Source of the DNA: Oceanobacillus halotolerans | GTDB taxonomy: Bacteria > Bacillota > Bacilli > Bacillales > Amphibacillaceae | Length of the DNA: 64,000 bases | Direction of reading: 5' to 3' | Assembly (NCBI RefSeq): GCF_010993955.1 | Contig: NZ_WIXL01000009.1 | Location: 53,241-117,240 of the forward strand | Shown here: piece after piece, positions 54,976 through 64,000 of the stretch | Layout of the letters: each line of letters opens with the position of its first letter | Position numbering within the stretch: the stretch's first letter is position 1 | Notes under the pieces: generated by a model | Databases searched by the model: none | Seen by the model: only the letters and a program-made list of their open reading frames with translations | Told to the model about the DNA's origin: nothing | Program-made: the position numbers and the translations under genes

Positions 54976-55066
54976 TATATAAAAAAAGCATAAGCAATTC
55001 TAAAAATGAATCACTTACACTTTTTGTTAGGCTCATAGAAAAAAATTAGCTTCACTTAGAACACCA

Positions 55067-56437
55067 TTATAATAAATCCTCTGCTAATGATAGCTGTTTC
55101 TGCACTTCTGTCTGCGAGGTACCCCCATAGCTATTCCGGTTGGCTACCACCTGTTCTGGGGCCAGTACCTCATAAATATCTTCTTGAAACAATGGACTAA
55201 ACTGCTTATATTCCTCTAACGATAAATCCAGTAAGAATTTATGATGATCAATTCCATATAAGACAATTTTACCGATTACTGCATGCGCCTCACGAAATGG
55301 CATCCCTTTTGTCACTAAGTAATCAGCTATATCTGTAGCATTGGAATAATCCTCTGTCACAGCATGCTTCATCTGATCGACATTTACTGTCATCGTATCA
55401 ATCATCGGTGCCAGCATTTGTAGTGATCCTTCTAGTGTCTCTACCGTATCGAACATGCCTTCCTTATCCTCTTGTAAATCTTTGTTATATGCAAGTGGTA
55501 ATCCCTTTAATACGGTTAGTAAGCTCATTAAGTTACCATAGACGCGTCCTGTTTTTCCTCTTAATAGTTCCGGTACATCTGGATTTTTCTTTTGTGGCAT
55601 AATACTAGATCCGGTACAGAAGGAATCATCTAGTTCAATAAACTGAAATTCTTGGCTACTCCAAATAACCATTTCCTCTGCCAGGCGAGAAATATGCATC
55701 ATCATAATGGATCCAATTGACATAAACTCCAGTATGAAATCCCGATCACTAACAGCATCCATACTATTTGGATAAACATAATCAAACCCTAAATCTTGTG
55801 CTACAGCATCTCGATTAATTGGAAATGTCGTCCCTGCAAGAGCACCTGCACCTAATGGAGATCCATTCAATCGTTTCATGCTATCCTTAAGTCTTTCCTT
55901 ATCCCGCTCCAGCATCCAAAAATAGGCTAATAGATGATGTGCAAACGATACAGGTTGTGCTCGTTGTAAATGCGTATATCCTGGTAAAATGGTATCAATA
56001 TGGTTACCTGCTTGATTCACGATTGCCGTTTGTGTTTCATGGACAAGCTCGATGATGGTTTCCGTATGATGTTTTAAATAAAGGTGCATATCTGTTGCGA
56101 CCTGATCATTACGACTTCTTCCTGTATGTAATTTTCCTCCAACTGGCCCAATCTCATCAATTAGCCATTTTTCAATATTCATATGGATATCCTCATGTTC
56201 TACAGAAAAAGACAGCTCACCCTTCTTCAGTTTATTCTTAATCGTGTTTAAGCCATTTTTGATTGTCTCGCCATCCTCTTCGGCTAAAATTCCAGTTGAG
56301 ACAAGCATATTAACATGGGCAATACTTCCTTGAATATCTTCATTCGCCAGCTTTTGATCAAACGATATCGATGCTGTTTGTTCTTCCACTAATTTATTCG
56401 TATCTTTTGTAAACCTTCCACCCCAAAGCTTTGACAT
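55067..56437 (-). CDS. argH: Argininosuccinate lyase
   Basis: A 456-residue tetrameric lyase, splitting argininosuccinate into arginine and fumarate. The start is [47 protein letters not shown] and the signature loop [20 protein letters not shown] with the catalytic Ser are all present. AAAGGGGATG is upstream. It is the last gene of the arginine cluster but is separated from argG by 665 bp of repeat sequence, so it may depend on readthrough or on its own promoter. Confidence 0.97.
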   Translation of the reverse strand: MSKLWGGRFTKDTNKLVEEQTASISFDQKLANEDIQGSIAHVNMLVSTGILAEEDGETIKNGLNTIKNKLKKGELSFSVEHEDIHMNIEKWLIDEIGPVGGKLHTGRSRNDQVATDMHLYLKHHTETIIELVHETQTAIVNQAGNHIDTILPGYTHLQRAQPVSFAHHLLAYFWMLERDKERLKDSMKRLNGSPLGAGALAGTTFPINRDAVAQDLGFDYVYPNSMDAVSDRDFILEFMSIGSIMMMHISRLAEEMVIWSSQEFQFIELDDSFCTGSSIMPQKKNPDVPELLRGKTGRVYGNLMSLLTVLKGLPLAYNKDLQEDKEGMFDTVETLEGSLQMLAPMIDTMTVNVDQMKHAVTEDYSNATDIADYLVTKGMPFREAHAVIGKIVLYGIDHHKFLLDLSLEEYKQFSPLFQEDIYEVLAPEQVVANRNSYGGTSQTEVQKQLSLAEDLL

Positions 56438-56499
56438 CCTTCCACATCCCCTTTCGATTTACTGAATTAGTTTAAATTAGATTAGACTCTTCCTACGCT

Positions 56500-57090
56500 T
56501 TTTTCGCAATAGCTATAATTACTGCTTCGGAAAAACACTTTTTTAGCGGACAGCGCTACAGCTTCCTTGATAGAAAAGCACAGACGCCTTAGTCACCCCT
56601 GTTTAACCATAACACCAAGACCTCGAGGGCGAGGCGCTGGCCGATGAAAGCTCGTGCGTCCTGATGTCTATCGGCACTAGGTCGTCTTGTCCGTCTCACT
56701 GGCTAAAATCGTCACCTCCTATGACAACGCCAGCACTAGGTCGTCCTGTCCGTCGAAGCTAGACATCAGAGACAAAAACCACTTCCTTCTCAGATCTAGC
56801 TGACCATTGTTTCCTTAGTAGTCGACTATCCTACGCTCCAATCACTATAACTTTAGAGAGGAATATGATACAGCTTTTTTTAGAGAACTAAATACTAGCG
56901 GAGGAAATACACGAAGACGCCTGCAGGACAAGCGAAGACGTCCGAGACCCCACAGTGAGCGTTCTTTGCAAGAGAGGAGACTCGGCGCGAGCCTGCGGTA
57001 AAGTAGACACTGTGAAAACGAACAGTTTGAACAGATGTCGCACTTATGCCCTGGTGAAAGCGTAGTGTATTTCCGAAGCGATAGGCTAAA
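56500..57090. repeat. Mosaic repeat block splitting argG and argH
   Basis: Pieces in order: R1-type end (CGCAATAGCTATAATTACTGCTTCGGAAA); an R2-derived segment in the orientation of 31741 (GCTGGCCGATGAAAGCTCGTGCGTCC at 56647-56672); two GTC..TCCTATGACAACGCCAGCACTAGGTCGTCCTGTCCGTCG-like units; CAGATCTAGCTGACC; then R1 right half with GTTTGAACAGATGTCGCAC (57025-57043). No gene or clear terminator. Confidence 0.8.
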
Positions 57091-57102
57091 CACTTAAATT
57101 TT

Positions 57103-58320
57103 CTATGATTTGGCAGGTACTTCTTTTTTAGCTGCGACTTGTGATTGTACTTGGGTGGATAAACCCCATAGCTTGATAAATCCAACGGCAGCATGGTGGT
57201 CAAACATATCACCTTTTGAATAGGTTGCTAGTTCTTCGTTATATAGACTATTGTCTGATTGTCTTGCTACGACAGTTTGGTTACCTTTCCAAAGCTTTAC
57301 TTTCACTTTCCCATTAACGCTTTTTTGTGTTTCGTCGACAAAGGCTTCTAGTGCATTCCGTAATGGGGAATACCATAGGCCATCATAGATTAATTGAGTC
57401 ATCTTCTGCTCCAATTGTGCTTTGTATTGGGATACTTCTTTTGTTAATGTTAAAAATTCCAACTCTTTATGTGCATTGATCAAAATTAAAGCAGCTGGAT
57501 TTTCATATACCTCTCTCGCTTTAATCCCTACTAATCTATTTTCAATATGGTCAATTCTGCCTACACCATGCTTTCCACCTATTGTATTCAGCTGTTGGAT
57601 CATCTCGACAAAGTTTAATGACTGACCATTTAATAAAACAGGCTCACCGTTAGCAAATGCAATCTCTACATATTCTGGTTCATCTGGTGCATCTGCAATG
57701 GATGCTGTCCAATCAAATGCCTCTTCAGGCGCTTCTTTCCATGTATCTTCTAACACACCTGCTTCACACGCTCTTCCCCAAATGTTTGCATCAATCGAGT
57801 ATGGTTTTTCTAAATTCACAGGTACTGGAATATTCTTTTCCTTTGCATAGGCAATTTCTTCATCCCGGTTCATCCCCCACTCACGTACTGGTGCAATAAC
57901 TTCTAAATCTGGATTCAATGCTTTAATTGACACTTCAAAACGGACTTGATCATTGCCTTTGCCAGTACAGCCATGTGCTACTGCCACAGCTCCTTCTTCT
58001 TCAGCAACTTCTACTAAAAGTTTCGCAATTAACGGTCTAGATAGTGCAGAAGATAATGGGTATTTCCCTTCATATAAACAATTTCCTTTTAAGGCAGGTA
58101 ATAAATATCCTTTGGCAAGTAATTCTTTTGCATCAATGATGACTGCTTTTTCTGCACCTACTTCTAATGCTTTCTCTTTAATTGCTTCTAAATCTTTTCC
58201 TTCTCCTACTTCTAACCCTAATGCAATCACATCATACCCATAATTTTCTTGGATCCATTTAATCGAAACGGATGTATCTAATCCTCCAGAATAAGCCAGA
58301 ACAACTTTTCCTTTACTCAT
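57103..58320 (-). CDS. argG: Argininosuccinate synthase
   Basis: A 405-residue ligase joining citrulline and aspartate with ATP. The N-terminal PP-loop is [33 protein letters not shown] and [20 protein letters not shown] are signature blocks, and [15 protein letters not shown] follows. AAAGGGAGAGG precedes the ATG. It lies 81 bp after argF on the same strand, whereas argG-argH are adjacent in many bacilli. Confidence 0.97.
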   Translation of the reverse strand: MSKGKVVLAYSGGLDTSVSIKWIQENYGYDVIALGLEVGEGKDLEAIKEKALEVGAEKAVIIDAKELLAKGYLLPALKGNCLYEGKYPLSSALSRPLIAKLLVEVAEEEGAVAVAHGCTGKGNDQVRFEVSIKALNPDLEVIAPVREWGMNRDEEIAYAKEKNIPVPVNLEKPYSIDANIWGRACEAGVLEDTWKEAPEEAFDWTASIADAPDEPEYVEIAFANGEPVLLNGQSLNFVEMIQQLNTIGGKHGVGRIDHIENRLVGIKAREVYENPAALILINAHKELEFLTLTKEVSQYKAQLEQKMTQLIYDGLWYSPLRNALEAFVDETQKSVNGKVKVKLWKGNQTVVARQSDNSLYNEELATYSKGDMFDHHAAVGFIKLWGLSTQVQSQVAAKKEVPAKS

Positions 58321-58401
58321 ATAAACCTCTCCCTTTATGAATTTTTATTGAACCACGCGTATTTTTATACATCCACAACACAATTAGCAATAGATAGTCC
58401 A

Positions 58402-59361
58402 TTATACTCCCATTAACGCTTTCATTAATGCTTTTTGCGCATGCAAGCGATTTTCTGCTTCATCAAACACTACTGAATGCTTCCCATCGATTACATCGGC
58501 TGTTACTTCTTCCCCACGATGTGCAGGTAAACAGTGTAAAAATAAATAATCAGGTTTTGCATAGCTAGTAAGTTCTTGATTGACTTGAAAGGCAGAAAAA
58601 ATACTTTTGCGTGCTTCCGCTTCCCCTTCTTCCCCCATACTAGCCCATACATCTGTTACAACAATATCAGCATCCTTTATTGCCTCTGTTGGATGGTCAT
58701 ACATTTCGATACTTGTACCTTGCTGTGCAGCTACCTTTTGGGCATTTTTTAATATAGCTGGATTTGGCTCATATCCACCGGGACTAGCTAGTGTCATCTC
58801 AATTCCACATAATGCTGCACCTTCTAATAAGGAATGGGTCATATTATTATTCCCATCCCCTATGTAGCACAGCTTCAATCCTCTTAGTTTTCCTTTTTTC
58901 TCATAAATCGTCATCAAGTCAGCTAATACTTGGGTTGGATGATGAGGATCAGTAAGTCCATTAATAACAGGAACATCTGAGTGTTTAGCGAATTCCTCGA
59001 TTGTTTCATGGGCAAAGGTTCGGATCATGAGGCCATCCACATACCTTGATAATACCTTAGCCGTATCCGCTATCGTCTCTCCTCTCTCCAATTGAATATC
59101 TCTTGAACTTAAAAACAGTGCATCTCCACCTAATTGTTTCATTCCAACTTCAAATGAAACGCGGGTCCTCGTGGATGATTTTTCAAAGATCATTCCTAAT
59201 GTTTTCCCTTGCAAGTGGTGGTGGAACAACCCTTTCTGTTGTTCCCTTTTTAATACAATAGCGTCCTCGATCAGCCCCTTTATTTCTTCTTGTGTTAAAT
59301 CTGTGATCCGTAATAAATGCTTTGTCGATAATGACGGCTTTTGTTTATTTTGTACTGTCAT
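58402..59361 (-). CDS. argF: Ornithine carbamoyltransferase
   Basis: A 319-residue enzyme making citrulline from ornithine and carbamoyl phosphate. The carbamoyl-phosphate motif FEKSSTRTRVSFE is at about residues 58-70; DPHHPTQVLADLMT and the ornithine-side HCLPAHRGEEVT (catalytic Cys) are present. Its ATG overlaps the carB stop (TAATG), so it is translationally coupled to the enzyme that makes its substrate. Confidence 0.97.
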   Translation of the reverse strand: MTVQNKQKPSLSTKHLLRITDLTQEEIKGLIEDAIVLKREQQKGLFHHHLQGKTLGMIFEKSSTRTRVSFEVGMKQLGGDALFLSSRDIQLERGETIADTAKVLSRYVDGLMIRTFAHETIEEFAKHSDVPVINGLTDPHHPTQVLADLMTIYEKKGKLRGLKLCYIGDGNNNMTHSLLEGAALCGIEMTLASPGGYEPNPAILKNAQKVAAQQGTSIEMYDHPTEAIKDADIVVTDVWASMGEEGEAEARKSIFSAFQVNQELTSYAKPDYLFLHCLPAHRGEEVTADVIDGKHSVVFDEAENRLHAQKALMKALMGV

Positions 59362-62300
59362 TATACGTTCCTCACTTTCTCTTTGGATACAAAATCCGTT
59401 AATGACCTCGGTATAACATCAAACTCTTCATCCCAGCTCCAATCTAGTACAGCTTGTAATGTTTGCAAACTAGTAAAGTATGGAATTTGATGTCGAACAG
59501 AAAGCTCTCTTATATAAAAACCTAACGTCTCCTTTTCACGGCCTTGTGTTGGGATATTTAATACTATATCCGGTTTTTGGGACTGCCAATTTGCCAAAAC
59601 CGCACCCTTCTTATTTGGAATAGCCGTAACGGAAATCCCTTTATCCTGCAAGAAAGCTGCTGTTCCCTCTGTAGCACAAATCACAGCACCACAATCCTTT
59701 AACTGCTTCATGAGTGGAAGGCTTTCTTCTTTTAACCGATCGGCTATTGATACAAAAACATGTAAAGTCTCCTCTTGATTCACAGTCCACACACGATTCG
59801 GTAAAGCTTTTTGGAATGCTAGCTCTTTTGTCGTATCCATTCCAATTACCTCACCAGTCGACTTCATCTCAGGTCCAAGGACATGATCTACATCCTTTAA
59901 CTTACCTGCCGAGAAAATAGGCGCTTTTACTGTATAAAAATCTGGCTCTGGCAAAAGGTTAGTCTCTGTTGTTATCGTGTTAAGATCTTTTCCTAATTGC
60001 GCCATTACCGCCCACTCAACCATTGGAATACCTGTAACTTTACTCATAATCGGCACAGTTCTAGAGGATCGCGGATTCACTTCCAGGACATAAATGGTAT
60101 CTCCATCAATAACGAATTGGATATTCATCATCCCAATAATTGGGACTGTACGGCTAATTTTTTGAGCGATATCGATCATTCGTTCCTTCATGTCCTCCGT
60201 TAGCTCTACCGGTGGAAATACGGTAACACTATCACCAGAATGGACTCCGGCTTTTTCAATATGTTCGAAAATACCTGGTACGACAATTGATTCCCCATCA
60301 GAAATAATATCCATTTCGCATTCGATACCTGGAATATATTGATCTATTAAAATTGGCCAGCAACGATCATTTGTATCGATTTGTATTCGATTTACATAAT
60401 GGATTAATTCCGCTTCATTATGGCAAACAAACATCGATTGACCACCTATAACATATGAAGGGCGAATTAATACTGGATAGCCTAATTCATGTGCCGACAC
60501 TTTAAGTTCATCTGCTTCGCTAACAATGTGTCCTTTGATATGGGCAATATCTAATTGTTCCAAAATATTATAAAACTGTTCTCGATCTTCCATTTGATCA
60601 ATATGCTCTGGTGCAGTACCTAACACTTGGATTCCTTCTTCTTTTAACGCATTCGCTAAATTGATTGCAGTTTGACCTCCAAATTGGATCAATACCCCTA
60701 CTACTTGCTCCTTTTCAATAACACCTAACACATCTTCTAAAGCAAGTGGTTCGAAGTATAATCGGTCCGCAATCGAATAATCCGTACTGACAGTTTCTGG
60801 GTTATTATTGATAACGACCACTTCATACCCCATTTTTTTAACGGCTAAGGCTGCATGAACCGAACAATAATCAAACTCTACGCCTTGACCAATCCGAATT
60901 GGACCAGAACCTAACACTAGTATTTTTTCCCGATTGGTTTCTGTGCTCACTTCATCATAACCATTCCATGTAGAGTAATAATAAGGGGTAATGGCATCAA
61001 ATTCCCCTGCACATGTATCCACTAACTTAAACACACGGTTGATCCCATTATATTTACAAGCATCACGAATTGTTTTAACGTCTGTACCGACAAGCTCAGC
61101 AATACGAGCATCACTAATATTAAAACGCTTCGCCTGTTTCACGACTTCAAACGATACATCTGGCCATGTATAGGTAGCTAACGTTCTTTCACACTGGACA
61201 ATCCGCTCCATTTTTCGTAAAAACCAGTAATCGATTTCAGTCCATTTTATTAATGTAGCTAGAGACATCTCACGATTAAATGCTTCGACAATCGCAAATA
61301 AACGTAAGTCATTTGGTGTTTTTAATAGTTCGCGCAACTCTAAGTTGGACTTTTCCTGCATCCCTGGCCAGTGCAATGTTGTCACATTCATTTCGAGTGA
61401 ACGAACTGCCTTATTAAGAGCACCTTCAAATGTCCGATCAATGGCCATCACTTCTCCTGTCGCCTTCATTTGGGTACCTAATGTACGATCTGCTTCTGTA
61501 AATTTATCAAACGGAAAACGAGGTAATTTAACGACCACATAATCTAAAGCTGGTTCAAAGGATGCGTACGTATTGCCTGTAATGGGATTTGATATTTCAT
61601 CTAATGGAAACCCTATCGCACATTTCGTAGCGATCCGTGCAATCGGATAACCAGTTGCTTTAGAAGCTAACGCAGAAGACCGACTCACTCTTGGGTTCAC
61701 TTCAATAATGCAATATTCATTAGACAATGGATCAAGTGCAAATTGAATATTACAGCCTCCTACTACATCCAAAGCACGAATCACCTTTAATGAGGCGGAT
61801 CGTAATAATTGATATTGCACATCTGATAAGGTTTGAGATGGTGCTACAACCATTGAATCACCTGTATGGACTCCAACTGGATCGACATTTTCCATGTTAC
61901 AAACAATCACACATGTATCATTTGCATCTCGCATGACCTCATATTCGACTTCTTTCCAGCCTTTAATACTTTTTTCAACGAGCACCTGATGAATTGGACT
62001 TAACGTTAACCCATTTGACAGTAGATCAATAAAATCTGCCTCATTTTCAGCAAATCCGCCCCCTTCCCCACCAAGGGTATAGGCTGGTCGTAAAATGACA
62101 GGAAAGCCAATGTCCTCGATAAATGCTAACCCTTCTTCGACTGTTTCCACGATTTTTGAATCTGCAATAGGTTCCCCAATATCAAGCATTAATTGCCGAA
62201 ATTTTTCTCGATCTTCTCCTCGTTTAATTGATTCTATGGATGTTCCTAATAACTCCACATCATAGGTTGCTAGAATTCCCTTTTCTGCTAACTCTACTGT

Positions 62301-62594
62301 GAGGTTTAATCCGGTTTGCCCACCTAAGGTTCCAATTAACCCATCTGGTTGTTCTATTGCCATAATCTTTTCAATAGAATCCACGTTAAGTGGTTCCATA
62401 TAGACACGATCTGCAATTGTTTTATCTGTCATAATCGTCGCTGGATTATTATTTACTAATATAACTTCAATACCCTCTTCTTTTAGTGCCAAACAAGCTT
62501 GTGTACCCGCATAATCAAACTCGGCTGCCTGACCAATGACAATCGGTCCAGATCCGATCACAAGCACTTTTTGGATCGATTTATGCTTCGACAT
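59361..62594 (-). CDS. carB: Carbamoyl-phosphate synthase large subunit (arginine pathway)
   Basis: A 1,077-residue duplicated ATP-grasp synthetase. The first half starts KVLVIGSGPIVIGQAAEFDYAGTQACLALKEEG and the second repeats it as KILVLGSGPIRIGQGVEFDYCSVHAALAVKKMGYE near residue 560; both ATP-grasp halves have EVNPR motifs. An MGS-like allosteric domain ends the chain. It uses ammonia channelled from CarA to make carbamoyl phosphate. It overlaps carA by 14 bp and argF by 1 bp. The operon setting marks it as arginine-specific rather than the pyrimidine copy (pyrAB). Confidence 0.97.
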   Translation of the reverse strand: MSKHKSIQKVLVIGSGPIVIGQAAEFDYAGTQACLALKEEGIEVILVNNNPATIMTDKTIADRVYMEPLNVDSIEKIMAIEQPDGLIGTLGGQTGLNLTVELAEKGILATYDVELLGTSIESIKRGEDREKFRQLMLDIGEPIADSKIVETVEEGLAFIEDIGFPVILRPAYTLGGEGGGFAENEADFIDLLSNGLTLSPIHQVLVEKSIKGWKEVEYEVMRDANDTCVIVCNMENVDPVGVHTGDSMVVAPSQTLSDVQYQLLRSASLKVIRALDVVGGCNIQFALDPLSNEYCIIEVNPRVSRSSALASKATGYPIARIATKCAIGFPLDEISNPITGNTYASFEPALDYVVVKLPRFPFDKFTEADRTLGTQMKATGEVMAIDRTFEGALNKAVRSLEMNVTTLHWPGMQEKSNLELRELLKTPNDLRLFAIVEAFNREMSLATLIKWTEIDYWFLRKMERIVQCERTLATYTWPDVSFEVVKQAKRFNISDARIAELVGTDVKTIRDACKYNGINRVFKLVDTCAGEFDAITPYYYSTWNGYDEVSTETNREKILVLGSGPIRIGQGVEFDYCSVHAALAVKKMGYEVVVINNNPETVSTDYSIADRLYFEPLALEDVLGVIEKEQVVGVLIQFGGQTAINLANALKEEGIQVLGTAPEHIDQMEDREQFYNILEQLDIAHIKGHIVSEADELKVSAHELGYPVLIRPSYVIGGQSMFVCHNEAELIHYVNRIQIDTNDRCWPILIDQYIPGIECEMDIISDGESIVVPGIFEHIEKAGVHSGDSVTVFPPVELTEDMKERMIDIAQKISRTVPIIGMMNIQFVIDGDTIYVLEVNPRSSRTVPIMSKVTGIPMVEWAVMAQLGKDLNTITTETNLLPEPDFYTVKAPIFSAGKLKDVDHVLGPEMKSTGEVIGMDTTKELAFQKALPNRVWTVNQEETLHVFVSIADRLKEESLPLMKQLKDCGAVICATEGTAAFLQDKGISVTAIPNKKGAVLANWQSQKPDIVLNIPTQGREKETLGFYIRELSVRHQIPYFTSLQTLQAVLDWSWDEEFDVIPRSLTDFVSKEKVRNV

Positions 62595-63663
62595 AAGTTC
62601 CTCCCCTTGATAAGATTACCTGTTGAATAAAATGATTAAAGATAAATTCTGTATCACTTGGTCCTGGATGGGCCTCAGGATGGAATTGCACCGATTGAAC
62701 TGGAAGCATCCAGTGTCTAATTCCTTCTAAGGTCCGATCATTTACATTACGAAAAGTAATTTGAAATTGTTGTGGGTCTATACTCTCTTCCAACACAACA
62801 TAGCCATGATTTTGCGATGTCATATGCACTTTCCCTGTTGATACGTCCTTAACAGGGTGATTGGATCCACGATGACCAAAAGGCATTTTTTTCGTTTTAC
62901 CACCATATGCCAACGCAATTAATTGATGACCTAAACAAATACCAAGTGTTGGATAGGTTTTTGTGATTGCTTTTACAGTTGGTAAGAAAGCCAACAATTC
63001 CATTGGATCTCCTGGTCCGTTACTGATCAGGACACCATCTGGATCCATTGCCTGAATGTCCTCAAATGATGTATGATACGGAACGATGGTCACCTTACAA
63101 TTTTCCTGTAGTAACGCATCTAAGATTGACTTTTTAAAACCAAAATCCACTAAAACCACATGAAAAGTGCCATCTCCATAAGATTCTATGCTTGTAACAG
63201 CAGCATGTTTCACTAAATCTAAACTATTTTTGTACTCCCATCTATGTGTCGATTGTGAAGCTTCTTTTACTAATTTCCCCTTAACGGTTTGATGCTTCCG
63301 AATTGCATTAACAAGTGATCGAGTATCTACATTTTGCAAACCCGGAATATTCGCTTGCTTTAGTTCTTCTGAAAAGGAAGAAGTAGATTGATAGTGACTT
63401 GGTTCCTCACAAATATCGCTTGTAATCACTGCGGATACTGCAATATGTTTACTTTCTACATCATCTTTATTCATTCCATAGTTTCCAACAATTGGATAGC
63501 AAAATGTTAAAAGCTGACCAGTGTAGGAAGGATCTGTTAGCATCTCTTGATATCCTGTCATACTTGTATTGAAGACCACTTCGCCACTGATTTCCCGTTC
63601 AGCTCCTATCCAGTCTCCCTCAAAGGTCTCCCCTGTTTCCAACACAAGATACCCTTTTGTCAT
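62581..63663 (-). CDS. carA: Carbamoyl-phosphate synthase small subunit (arginine pathway)
   Basis: A 360-residue glutamine amidotransferase subunit. The N-terminal CarA domain has FEGDWIGA and VFNTSMTGYQEMLTDPSY. The class I GATase triad is Cys in LGICLGHQL, then His and Glu in VQFHPEAHPGP. ATG 63663 follows GAGGTG by 8 bases. First gene of carA-carB-argF-argG-argH, behind a clear promoter. Confidence 0.96.
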   Translation of the reverse strand: MTKGYLVLETGETFEGDWIGAEREISGEVVFNTSMTGYQEMLTDPSYTGQLLTFCYPIVGNYGMNKDDVESKHIAVSAVITSDICEEPSHYQSTSSFSEELKQANIPGLQNVDTRSLVNAIRKHQTVKGKLVKEASQSTHRWEYKNSLDLVKHAAVTSIESYGDGTFHVVLVDFGFKKSILDALLQENCKVTIVPYHTSFEDIQAMDPDGVLISNGPGDPMELLAFLPTVKAITKTYPTLGICLGHQLIALAYGGKTKKMPFGHRGSNHPVKDVSTGKVHMTSQNHGYVVLEESIDPQQFQITFRNVNDRTLEGIRHWMLPVQSVQFHPEAHPGPSDTEFIFNHFIQQVILSRGGTYVEA

Positions 63664-63713
63664 GCTGTATCACCTCAATAAGAAATATGCTTTCGAATTT
63701 TTAAATTATTCAT

Positions 63714-63742
63714 ATTATAAAACCTTTACACGATATATACAA
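63714..63742 (-). promoter_or_regulatory. Sigma-A promoter of the arginine cluster
   Basis: On the minus strand TTGTAT (63742-63737), 17-bp spacer, perfect TATAAT (63719-63714), about 50 bp before the carA start codon. Confidence 0.8.
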
Positions 63743-63778
63743 GTATAAATATTAATTTATATACATTTTTATGCAAAA
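63738..63778 (-). promoter_or_regulatory. Candidate ArgR (ARG-box) operators
   Basis: On the minus strand GCATAAAAATGTATAT and, 10 bases on, ATATTTATACTTGTAT resemble the Bacillus ARG-box theme ATGAATAAAAATACAAGT. The second overlaps the -35 element, the expected place for repression by AhrC/ArgR. No binding data. Confidence 0.5.
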
Positions 63779-63836
63779 AAATGTATTTTGTTCTTTAAAA
63801 ATAGATATTTTCACATACTTTATTTGTTTTTATTAC

Positions 63837-64000
63837 TCATAATCCATATAATACGCAATAGTTTAACTTATGAATACCGCTACGGAAATACACTTCGCTT
63901 TCGGCGGGGGAGTGGTGAGCCTCCTCGGGATAGCGCCCTGTGGGGTCTCACCGATCTCCTACTTCCCGCAGGAGTCTACGTGTTTTTCCTCCGCTAGATT
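63837..64000. repeat. Repeat family R1, left part, cut by the window end
   Basis: CATAATCCATATAATACGCAATAG, then ATACCGCTACGGAAATACACTTCGCTTTC, GGGTGGTGAGCCTCCTCG-like and CCCGCAGGAGTCTACGTGT. The same order is seen at 49663-49890. Confidence 0.75.

Overview
The window reads as chromosomal DNA of a low-GC, endospore-forming Bacillaceae, most like the halotolerant Oceanobacillus/Virgibacillus group. The evidence is strong AGGAGG ribosome binding sites, sporulation-type proteins (a YjcZ peptide, a YhcN/YlaJ lipoprotein), a SigI-RsgI pair, a Bacillus-type Fnr with a C-terminal iron-sulfur motif, and a salt-oriented gene set (NhaC antiporter, glycine betaine importer with two acidic binding lipoproteins). 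Genus assignment is an inference. No prophage, plasmid, CRISPR or transposase gene was seen.

Layout. 1-9 kb: end of nhaC, a corrinoid-binding-like protein, map, the ythPQ-like ABC exporter, a 54-residue YjcZ peptide, a benzil reductase, a C39 peptidase-like lipoprotein, an M20 dipeptidase and a frameshifted pseudogene. 9.6-12.9 kb: yrrT-luxS-mccA-mccB, converting S-ribosylhomocysteine/homocysteine to cysteine. 13-18 kb: YhcN/YlaJ lipoprotein, yhdB, sigI-rsgI, a DUF2071 gene and a membrane-anchored serine protease. 18-26.6 kb: narGHJI-narK with Fnr sites in front, and a divergent beta-carbonic anhydrase. 26.9-31.3 kb: betaine ABC importer with a binding protein at each end. 32-38 kb: a stand-alone murG, a MATE pump, nupC and a pbuO-type purine permease. 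39-43.6 kb: odhAB and a 33-codon lipoprotein gene. 44-49.3 kb: trmL, an amidase-domain protein, ogt, queG, an ABC-class ATPase and tRNA-Gly. 50.4-54.8 kb: fnr, dat and the peptidase yuxL. 55-63.7 kb: carA-carB-argF-argG-argH, from carbamoyl phosphate to arginine.

How the parts connect. Three good TGTGA-N6-TCACA-type sites lie in front of fnr and in the narG/carbonic anhydrase intergenic region, and fnr itself is in the window, so a complete anaerobic nitrate-respiration switch can be read directly. The arginine cluster has a clear sigma-A promoter with ArgR-box-like sequence on its -35 element.

The most unusual content is intergenic. At least three families of dispersed, mosaic, partly palindromic repeats fill the larger gaps, and one block separates argG from argH. 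Independently, several gaps hold short tandem arrays with periods near 51-52 bp or 21 bp, close to whole numbers of DNA helical turns. One array (38045-38513) has a higher-order A-B-C organisation. A truncated 5' half-copy of the tRNA-Gly gene lies about 130 bp from the intact gene.
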